64,000 nucleotides of DNA from Flavobacteriales bacterium (lineage in GTDB: Bacteria; Bacteroidota; Bacteroidia; Flavobacteriales_D; Parvicellaceae), in the NCBI GenBank assembly GCA_025210295.1, contig JAOASC010000002.1:62001-126000 (forward strand), written 5' to 3'. Position numbers and translations under genes: made by a program. A model generated the notes under the pieces. It did not search any database and had not been told where the DNA came from. It was given only the letters and a program-made list of their open reading frames with translations. Numbering within the stretch: position 1 is the first letter of the stretch; the number at the start of each line of letters is the position of its first letter. Below are positions 53,124 through 61,900 of the stretch, piece by piece.

Positions 53124-56100
53124 ATGCAAAAATTAAGATTTCTTATAGTAATATTATTGCTAGTCATAATAGCTAAAGTTAATTATGGGCAGTATCAGGT
53201 ATCGTGGAAAAATGTATCGTCTCTTAATATACAACAACAAGAGATTAAAAAGATTTCTGGATGGTCTTGGAATAATGGAGGAGCTTTATCTAGAAACAAA
53301 TTAAGACCCAATACCGATGGAAAGATGACCTATGTAATCAAAGGGACAGAAACCTTAATGATGGTAGGCCTTGCTGAATATAATGAAGAGGCGCATGGTA
53401 ATAGTATTGACTATGCAATGTATTATTGTTATGGAGATCTTAAAATATGGGAATCAGGAGCTAATCGAGGAACTTATGGAAGTCTAAATGTTGGAGATAC
53501 TTTAATTGTGTCTCGAGAAGGAGATAGTATAAAATATGAGAGACATAATATGGATGGAAACAATGTTCATCTGCGAACAGTAGTGACGGATCCATCAAAA
53601 GAGTTATACGTTGATTTGTCTATCTATTACCCCAACTTGGCGGTTAACCATGTTTATTGTGATTTTGATGAAGAGTTAACAATCTGGGATAATTCACTTT
53701 ATTATCATAATATTGGTACAGGAGTAATGGGAAGTATTAACGTTACTGTTACAGGACATCCGCCATATAATTTTAGTTGGTCGAATGGGGCGACCACAGA
53801 AGATGTAAGTGGTTTGACGGCAGGAGAATATACACTTACCGTTACGGATTCTAGGCAAGATGTAGCTGTGAAAACATATAGGGTGCTGTCCGAGAATACT
53901 TACCCAGTAAAATGGAGATATTTAGAGAATTATACAGAAGACAATACAGATGTGTTGACTAAAACAACAGGTCATGGGTGGAATGCGGGAGCACTATCTA
54001 CCAATAAATTACGAGCGAATACAAATGGAAGGTTGTTATATGTATACACTGGAGGGGAGATTAGATATTTTATGTTAGGGTTGTCTGAGTATAATGAAGA
54101 AGCTACCTATCAAAGTATTCAACATCGTTTATATTTAAGAGATGGCCAAGCAGTAGGTAGTCCAGTAAATTATCCTGTAGTAGCTGGGGATACAATTATT
54201 ATTGAACGTTTAGATAGTCTGGTTTTATATCGTTTACACGATTTAAATGGAGAGCAGCATATCATAAAGACAGAAGCAACAGATCCATCTAAAGAGTTGT
54301 ACGTAGATGTTGCTGGACATCAACCTGGTCAAAAAGTAAATAGTTTAATGTGTAGTTTTGATGATGGTTTATCGATTGTTCGTAAAAGAATTTATTACCA
54401 AAATATAACAGATAATACATTAGGTAGCATAGATGTAGAAGTTACAGGGAAAGCGCCATTAAGTTATAGTTGGAGTAACGGAGCAACAACAGAAGATATT
54501 TCAGGGCTAGTTGCTGGAACCTATAGTTTGACGGTAACAGATGGTTGGGGGGAGTCAATGACAAAGTCTTTTAAAATAAGAACTGAAGAAAATCATTCAG
54601 TAGTTTGGAGGGACTATAAAAACTTTAAATTAAATCCTGCATCAAATCAATTAACTAAAACAACCTATTATAAATGGGATGCTGAGGCGATATCGACCAA
54701 TAAATTGCCCGCTAATACTAATGGAAGAATAAAATATGTTTATTTGGGCAATGAAAGGAGGTCTGTTATTGGTCTAAGTAGTCAGAATTCTATGACAGGC
54801 TATGGTAATGTACCACAGCGCGTTTACCTTAATTTTACTTCAGTTGCCTATACCAAAAGATCAATAGGAGATACAGTCATTATTGATAGAGAAGATAGCT
54901 TAATGTATTTCCGCCTACATAAAATTGATGGGACGCAACACCTTTTATATAAAAAAGATTGTGATCCATCGGAAGAACTGTATGCTTATGTTGCTAGATT
55001 TGATTATGGAAGTGCTTTTAATAATATTATTTGTAGCTTCGATAGCGATTTGTCAATAAGAAAAGAGGAAATCCATCATCAAAATATAACAGATAATACA
55101 TTAGGTAGTATAGATGTTGAAGTTACAGGAAAAGCACCGTTGAGTTACAGCTGGAGTAATGGAGCAACAATGGAAGATCTCTCAAATTTAGAAGCAAGTA
55201 CCTATACACTAACAGTGACTGATGGGCAAGGAGAGGCAATTAGTGAGTCATTTGAAATTGAATCAGAAACGTATTATCAGGTTAATTGGCAAAATATTCA
55301 AAACTATACTTTAGATCCAGCAACCAATATTTTAACATCATCAGGAACAACACAATGGGGAAGTGGAGCATTGTCTAAGAATGTATTGCCAGCAAATACA
55401 GATGGGAAAATTATCTATCCAATTAAGGGAGATGATTATTTTTCTGCAATTGGCTTTGCTGAATATAATGATATAACATCATATACAAGCATATTACATT
55501 ATAGGAGTTTTTATTATTATGGTTTACAAGGTTATTACGGAGGTGCGTTAACTCCTGGTGATGTATTAGAAATTGAACGAAAAGGTAGCGAAATTATTTA
55601 TCGCTTAAAGGATTCAAAAAATAAAGAGTTAATGGTTTATAAAATACCAACTGACCCATCAAAAGAGCTATATGTAGATGTGTCTAGTAGGTATGCTAAT
55701 CGACCTATTAACAATGTTTACTGTACTTTCGGAATAGAAAATGAAAAATGTGGGCCAACAATTACCCTAAGCCAAGATTCTATCTGCCCAGGTGATTATA
55801 CGGAGCTGACTGTGAATACGTTGCCTAATAACGATTATGATGATTACTTATTTACTTGGTCACCATCCAATACAATATCTACAACAACAACACCTTTAAC
55901 TTATGTAGCTAATCCAACAGCAACCACTAATTATACACTGCAATATCATTTTTATAATGCTTCAGATGAAGTAATCTGTAGCGGAACAATTGCAAAAGAA
56001 GTCACAATAGACAATAAAGGATGTAATGAAGAAGAAATAGATGAAGATCAAGAAATTCTTGGCTGTTGTTTTGGGAATTTTGGTGCAGGTGTATATGTCG

Positions 56101-57827
56101 GAAACCAAACGAATTTAAATGTTTATTGTAACGTGTTAAATGAGTTAGGGAACGAATCAACAGGAAGCGTTGTTCAAGGAGAATTTTTAAATAAAGGAGG
56201 AATAAACGTTGAGTTAGATTGGATTCACAATGCTCAAAATGAACTGTATGTTTCAGATGAGGGAAATACCACATTAATAGGTAACGACCAACAGTTAAGA
56301 GGAACTTCTGAAACACATTTTTATAATCTAGAATTAGAGGGGACAGGAACCACTAAAGAGATGCTAATTGATCAATATGTAAAAAATGTCCTACAATTGA
56401 ATGACAATGAATTGGCAACAATAGATGATGTTGTTTTTGTTGAAAATACAGATGAGTCAGCCGTTTTAAGAGGAACTGGTTATGTTAGTACAAACGGAAC
56501 AGGAGCATTAAGTCGTGCGTTGTCGAGTAATGCACAGGTTTATTTATTCCCAATGGGAAGTCAGCAAGGAGTGTATAGATATCGTCCAGTGGTTGTTGAG
56601 GAACCAGTGAATCAAAATGTTCAGGTGAATTTTCAAAATACCACTTTGCCATCAACTTTAAGTGCTAACCATAAAGCTCCTAACGTACAAAGTTTAAATC
56701 AAGATTATTATTATAAAATAACAAGTGATCAGTTAAACACTAATTTAGAGTTGACACTCTATTATCCAACAGCCGAAGGACCTTATCAAAGTATTGCACA
56801 ATGGAGAACACCTGTAAGTGGAGGTCAAAACCGATGGGAAATGACTCCCAACCCAAGTGCTGCTAATTTACCCTCTACTGCTACAAATACCTTGGGGCTA
56901 CTCTCTGCAACGACAGTAGGAGTACAAGATTATATTACAGAAAACTTTACATTATCTAGAGCTGGGTTCTATGTCAATACAGGCGATTTGAATGGAGGGG
57001 ATGATGAGTCTTTGGTAGTCACAGTAACGAATGCCAATGATGCTAACGGAAATGGAATTGACGATGATCAAGAAACAAATGCTAGTGGTTCAGATGCTGA
57101 TGGCGATGGAATTGACGATGCGTTCGATGTAGATAATACCTCAGGAACCGATACAGATGGCGATGGTATCGATGATACTTTCGACGCGAATCCAAATGGA
57201 GGTTCTTCAACAGGAGGAGGGTTAAATGATCCTAATTATTCAACAGACGACGATCAAGCTTTTGCCCCATCACCAATAGCAGGAACTTATAACATGAACA
57301 TTACTTCAAATGACGATTGTGTTGAAGAGGGGACCGTTCAATTTACGGTAGACAATAATGGAAATATAGTCGATGAAAGTGATGTGAAGTTTATTCCAGC
57401 AGGCGAATCTCAAGCCTACTATTTGTCTAACAGTGTCTTTGAAACAGATAATGTTGCATCAGGTTTAATTTTAAATGCAACTCCAGAGCAGTTTTTAGAA
57501 GCTTGTGTTAATAATTTACAGGTGAAAATGGGGGCAAACGAACCTTTTATTCTAAACATGCAGGTGGCTACTCCAAACAATCAAATTATCGAAACGATTG
57601 AAATAACAACACCAGTAGCCAACTTATTAAACAATGCTAACTTCAAAATCTATCGAGTAGAAAATCCTGCGAATACGCTTGTGTATAACCAATCACCTTT
57701 AGTGGGTAATATCGTGACGCTACCAGCAGACGCTTGGATTCAAGAAGGGGTTTATCAATTTGAGTTAGAATTAAGCTACAATGGAGCTACAGAAACAATA
57801 AAAGGACAATTTATAATAAAAGAATAA
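53124..57827 (+). CDS. 1567-residue modular surface protein with SprB repeats
   Basis: Signal peptide (LLVIIAKVNYGQ). Four copies of a module of about 180-190 residues, not recognised (W-x-N/D..., GALSxNKLxANTxG, TDPSKELYVDV); the first three copies are each followed by a SprB repeat (SYSWSNGATTEDISGL, AGTYSLTVTDG). The unit is about 227 residues. Residues about 880-960 are an Ig-like segment; then a beta-rich module (LRGTSETHFYNLELEG, LFPMGSQQGVYRYRPV) seen in other Flavobacteriales giants. TSP3-type calcium repeats (DADGDGIDDAFD, DTDGDGIDDTFD) at about 1305-1365, then a C-terminal beta domain. No classic T9SS type A sorting domain. Probable adhesin/mobile surface protein, as SprB repeats occur in gliding adhesins. 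Confidence 0.75.
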   Translation: MQKLRFLIVILLLVIIAKVNYGQYQVSWKNVSSLNIQQQEIKKISGWSWNNGGALSRNKLRPNTDGKMTYVIKGTETLMMVGLAEYNEEAHGNSIDYAMYYCYGDLKIWESGANRGTYGSLNVGDTLIVSREGDSIKYERHNMDGNNVHLRTVVTDPSKELYVDLSIYYPNLAVNHVYCDFDEELTIWDNSLYYHNIGTGVMGSINVTVTGHPPYNFSWSNGATTEDVSGLTAGEYTLTVTDSRQDVAVKTYRVLSENTYPVKWRYLENYTEDNTDVLTKTTGHGWNAGALSTNKLRANTNGRLLYVYTGGEIRYFMLGLSEYNEEATYQSIQHRLYLRDGQAVGSPVNYPVVAGDTIIIERLDSLVLYRLHDLNGEQHIIKTEATDPSKELYVDVAGHQPGQKVNSLMCSFDDGLSIVRKRIYYQNITDNTLGSIDVEVTGKAPLSYSWSNGATTEDISGLVAGTYSLTVTDGWGESMTKSFKIRTEENHSVVWRDYKNFKLNPASNQLTKTTYYKWDAEAISTNKLPANTNGRIKYVYLGNERRSVIGLSSQNSMTGYGNVPQRVYLNFTSVAYTKRSIGDTVIIDREDSLMYFRLHKIDGTQHLLYKKDCDPSEELYAYVARFDYGSAFNNIICSFDSDLSIRKEEIHHQNITDNTLGSIDVEVTGKAPLSYSWSNGATMEDLSNLEASTYTLTVTDGQGEAISESFEIESETYYQVNWQNIQNYTLDPATNILTSSGTTQWGSGALSKNVLPANTDGKIIYPIKGDDYFSAIGFAEYNDITSYTSILHYRSFYYYGLQGYYGGALTPGDVLEIERKGSEIIYRLKDSKNKELMVYKIPTDPSKELYVDVSSRYANRPINNVYCTFGIENEKCGPTITLSQDSICPGDYTELTVNTLPNNDYDDYLFTWSPSNTISTTTTPLTYVANPTATTNYTLQYHFYNASDEVICSGTIAKEVTIDNKGCNEEEIDEDQEILGCCFGNFGAGVYVGNQTNLNVYCNVLNELGNESTGSVVQGEFLNKGGINVELDWIHNAQNELYVSDEGNTTLIGNDQQLRGTSETHFYNLELEGTGTTKEMLIDQYVKNVLQLNDNELATIDDVVFVENTDESAVLRGTGYVSTNGTGALSRALSSNAQVYLFPMGSQQGVYRYRPVVVEEPVNQNVQVNFQNTTLPSTLSANHKAPNVQSLNQDYYYKITSDQLNTNLELTLYYPTAEGPYQSIAQWRTPVSGGQNRWEMTPNPSAANLPSTATNTLGLLSATTVGVQDYITENFTLSRAGFYVNTGDLNGGDDESLVVTVTNANDANGNGIDDDQETNASGSDADGDGIDDAFDVDNTSGTDTDGDGIDDTFDANPNGGSSTGGGLNDPNYSTDDDQAFAPSPIAGTYNMNITSNDDCVEEGTVQFTVDNNGNIVDESDVKFIPAGESQAYYLSNSVFETDNVASGLILNATPEQFLEACVNNLQVKMGANEPFILNMQVATPNNQIIETIEITTPVANLLNNANFKIYRVENPANTLVYNQSPLVGNIVTLPADAWIQEGVYQFELELSYNGATETIKGQFIIKE
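54399..54497 (+). repeat. Intragenic repeat, copy 1
   Basis: Differs from the copy at 55080-55178 at 11 of 99 bases, mostly at third codon positions, and is identical over the first 29. Encodes the start of a SprB repeat; spacing 681 bp (227 codons). Confidence 0.8.
55080..55178 (+). repeat. Intragenic repeat, copy 2
   Basis: Second copy of the repeat at 54399. The first module pair (about 53700) is more diverged, so the central pair is the most recent duplication or was homogenised. Confidence 0.8.
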
Positions 57828-57835
57828 GAAAGAAA

Positions 57836-58363
57836 GTGGGGATAAAAAAGATAACAATAGTATTAAGTGTATTCGCTCTATTGCTAGTGGGGTGTGATTC
57901 ATCATCTAAAAAAATCGGAGTGATTCAAATGGAAGAGTTGGTTTATGAATTTGATGGGATGAAAGAAGCAACAGAAGAATACACCAATTTATTAAACCAG
58001 TGGGAACAAGAGTCAGATACATTGAAAAGTCAATTAGACCAGTTACTCTATACTATAAAATTAGATTCAATAAATGGAGATCAAGAAAAGATAGTAGCAG
58101 ATCAACAGAAGTTTATGTTGTTAAGACAAAAATATATCCAACTGCAACAAACGATTGAAGGTAAAGCCCAACAAGAAGATCAAAAAATGACAGCAACAGT
58201 CATGGGGCAGTTGAACGAGTATATTCAGAAATACGGTAAAGAGAATACATTCGATATCATTATAACCAATACACAAATGCAAAATGTAGGTTATGTAAAA
58301 GCATCTTCGGACATCACAAAAGAAGTGTTGGAATATGTCAATAAGAAATATAACGGTGAATAA
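57836..58363 (+). CDS. OmpH/Skp-like lipoprotein
   Basis: 175 residues from GTG 57836 (no ATG available), 8 bp after the previous gene. Lipobox LVGC (Cys20). The mature part has the helical-hairpin composition of Skp (IGVIQMEELVYEFDGMKEAT, coiled coil to about 130, then IIITNTQMQNVGYV near the C-terminus). Skp is a periplasmic chaperone; here a lipid anchor replaces the free form. It may hold the giant secreted proteins of the operon. Confidence 0.7.
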   Translation: MGIKKITIVLSVFALLLVGCDSSSKKIGVIQMEELVYEFDGMKEATEEYTNLLNQWEQESDTLKSQLDQLLYTIKLDSINGDQEKIVADQQKFMLLRQKYIQLQQTIEGKAQQEDQKMTATVMGQLNEYIQKYGKENTFDIIITNTQMQNVGYVKASSDITKEVLEYVNKKYNGE

Positions 58364-58979
58364 AATAAAATCAACATATCATTGGAGTTTAGTGCTGTTA
58401 CTGTTTTGGGGAGCTATCAGTTGTAAGTCAACGATGAATGACTATAGCGACTATATGAAATATATTGCAAATCCAGATAATGGATTAACAAAAACTCAAA
58501 CGACAAGTGGTTTAAAAATAAGTGTTAAATATTTACCTATAGACTATTTAGCTTATACAGAGCTAAAGAACTCCCAAGAGGTAAAAACAAAAGAAGAAAA
58601 AGAACTGCTAAAAAAAGCATACGAAAACTCACTTACTTTTATGTTAACATTCGCCCCAGATGAAGGAAAAACTTTTGATGTAACGAAGGTTGGGGTAGCT
58701 AATTATGAGGAGTTTGCAGAGCGAATAGAAAACATGAATTTTAACTTTTCAAATTATATCAAATTAGAAACAGAAAAGGAAGAATTTCAGCCAGAATTAA
58801 CCCAAATGGAGAGTACTTACGGTCTAGAAAAAAAGCGAAATATTGTACTTGTATTCAATAGAAAAAACATTCAAGACGATACTAAAATCGTTTATAAAGA
58901 TGAAATATTTGGAACAGGAACACATCGGTTTTTGTTCAAAAAAGAAGACTTAACATCAATACCACAATTTGTATTTTAA
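58335..58979 (+). CDS. Lipoprotein, unknown
   Basis: 214 residues from ATG 58335 (29-bp overlap with the OmpH-like gene). GTG 58356, 8 bp from the preceding stop, is an alternative start. Either gives a lipoprotein signal (VLLLFWGAISC). Rich in Lys and Glu; no family recognised. The giant RHS-like gene follows after 3 bp. Confidence 0.6.
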   Translation: MSIRNITVNKIKSTYHWSLVLLLFWGAISCKSTMNDYSDYMKYIANPDNGLTKTQTTSGLKISVKYLPIDYLAYTELKNSQEVKTKEEKELLKKAYENSLTFMLTFAPDEGKTFDVTKVGVANYEEFAERIENMNFNFSNYIKLETEKEEFQPELTQMESTYGLEKKRNIVLVFNRKNIQDDTKIVYKDEIFGTGTHRFLFKKEDLTSIPQFVF

Positions 58980-58982
58980 GAC

Positions 58983-61900
58983 ATGAGAAAACAGGATAAT
59001 AGAGAACAATCAATACGTAATTTAGAAATGAAAAACACCTCATTTCTGAATAAAATCAGACGTAGCAGATATGCCAAAGCATTTATGGCTTTTGTAGGAG
59101 TAAACATGCTTTCTCAAATCGTGTTGCCAACAGCAGCAATGGCGTTAACATCAGGAGCAGCATCCCCTGAGTTTGCAAGTTTTGAACCAGTAGCTACGAC
59201 CAATATGGTCAACGATTTTACAGGGGACTTTACCTATAACTTACCTGTTCTAAGTGTCCCAGGCCCAGATGGAGGTGGATATTCCATGTCGTTGTCATAC
59301 CACTCAGGAGCTTCACCTGAGGAAGAGGCCTCATGGGTAGGGTTTGGTTGGACGTTAAACCCAGGGGCAATTAATCGAAATAAACGTGGTTACGCAGATG
59401 ACTTTAATGGAGTTAAAGTAACTAAATACAATAAAGTGAAGCCCAATTGGACATCAGGGTCTACTTTTGACTTTAATGTAGAGTATAATTCTGCAGATGA
59501 TTCTAAAGATAAGAGAAAGGAGGATAGAGAAGAGGCTAAAGCCGCGGGTTCAAAATTTAATTTTTTTGGATTTAATTTGGCTTCTTGGGGGGGCAAAATG
59601 ACACATGATGAAGAAAGTAGTAGAAGAGAAGAGAATGGGTTTAGTACGAGTGTCTCATTTAGTAATGCAATTCGCTATAATAATTATTCTGGATTTTCAA
59701 CAGTAAAAGGTTTTAGTGCTAGTACAATGCAGATGGCAAGTTTAAATATGAATCGTTCAGGAGGTGAGAATACTTATGGGGTATCAATAAGGCCATTGGT
59801 TTTTTTGTCAAAATCAATTACAGCTTTATCAAAACAGTTTAAAAACAAAGAAGGAAAAGTTATTAAGGCATTAAAAAATCTTGCCAATAAGTTAAATAAA
59901 ATATCGAATAACTCATTAGTCCGAAAAAGTAGGAGGTATGGTCAAAGCTTTTATTCTTCTTGGTCTTTCAATGCACCAGCAGTACCATACAGTATAGCAA
60001 AAAATGTAGGTGCAGCCTATAATGTGAGTTATTCGACGCAAATCAATCCTTATGGTCCTATTGGTTTTCAAACAGGAGTTAAAGGAAGTATGAATGCTCA
60101 AGCCAACATCGCAGAAGAAATTAAAGAAGCGTATGGGTATCTGCATAACCCACAAATATCTTCTTATGAGAGTAAAGATAATCTTGAAGCAGATTATCAG
60201 ATTGAAAAAGCAACGACTTTTAATAAACATGATCATTATTTGGGAATACCATTTAATAATGCAGATCTATTTTCTGCTACAGGAAATGGTGTAGTGGGAG
60301 GTTTTCAAGTGCACCACGAAAAGGTAGGACATTTTTACCCTTGTTTTATTACTAATGAACAAGATATAAGGCAAGTGGGAGTAGAAGCAGGATGGGGAGG
60401 AACATTACAGGTAGGGTTAGATGTCGGTGTTGGATTTCAAAAGACGAGAACAATGGATTGGAGAAAGGTCGACAATAATAATTCAGTTGATGGAGAGGTG
60501 GTTAAGAATGATTTAGAGTTTGATCAAACAACAAGTTCTTTTATGCGTTTTAATGGAGATATGGGGGGAGAAGTGTCTTATACTGGGGATGAGCTGTTAC
60601 ATGCTACAGTAGGGGGAACAAAATTGAATGCGAAGCTAAACTTAGATAACTTATATCAGAGTACAACATTGGATGAAGCTAAGGAAAAGCAAACATCATA
60701 CATTGCGTATGCTACTTATGATGGAGATGGTTTGCTAACAAACCCATTAGATGAAAATGTAGGTGTTAGAACAATGGATGGGGTTATTTCACAAGAAATC
60801 ATCGATAAAAATAATAGTAATTATAAAGATTTAATTGGTCAAATTGCTGTGACTGATAAGTCTGGTAATAAAAGCACCTATGGATTGCCTGTTTTTTCAA
60901 CAGAAGAAACTCAGTTAACAATAGGGGTAACAGCAGATGTTGCTGATTATATCACCTATTCTGAGTTGGAATTTGAAAATCCTTTGCAAAATAAAACCGT
61001 ATCTGGAAGTCGAATAGAGGTACCTTATGCTAGTACCTATTTATTAACAAATACAACAACGTTTGACTATGTTGATGCCGATAATATCATAGGACCATCA
61101 GAGGGAGATTTTGGTGGTTGGACAAAGTTCAATTACAGGCAAGCTCATAATGATTATAGGTATAGAGCTCCATATACAGGATTGTTTTACAATAGAGGGA
61201 GGTTAACAGATCCCAATGATCAAACAGGGAGTATGTCATCAGGGAAAAAAGAAGTCAATTATTTAGAGTCTATTGAGACGAAGACTCATATTGCTTATTT
61301 TGTAACCAATAAGACTGATTGTCGTGAATATGCTGGTGTGCCAGAAGAGGCTCGTGAGGAGTTAAAAGGTTCTTTAACAGCCGAAAGACCAGATGGCCTT
61401 TCAGCGTATGAAATAGATGATTTAGCAACGAAAGATGGGGCTGCTAATAACGAAACTTATAAAGGAAGTAAGCATTTAGAAAAATTAGAAAAAATCGTTT
61501 TATATGCTAAAAACGATTATAGTCGCCCAATTAGTGTGACCTATTTTGAATACGATCAGTCTTTGTGCAATGGAATTCCCAATACGGATGCAACAGGAAC
61601 AGGAAAATTAACTTTAAAGAAAGTTTGGACAGAGGGTGGAGGAGTTTCAAAGACAAGAATAGCGCCTTATCAATTCAAATATGAGTACTTTAGAGATTAT
61701 TCTTCAACAATAACAGATAAGTATAGTCAGCTAACAGATGTTTATACAAAGTCTAACGGTACAGAACTTGCTACAAGTCTTGAAAATCCAAATTATAAGC
61801 AGGGCTTATTAGACATGTGGGGGAATTATCAAATCAATGCATCTGAACGGTTTAAAAAGATGCAACCTTGGTTGGATCAGACCATAGAAGGGGGAGAGGA

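Noticed and set aside
60094..60294. Short plus-strand frame inside the giant RHS-like gene
   Set aside because: Out-of-frame shadow; the giant frame (codons starting at multiples of three) is open through this stretch.
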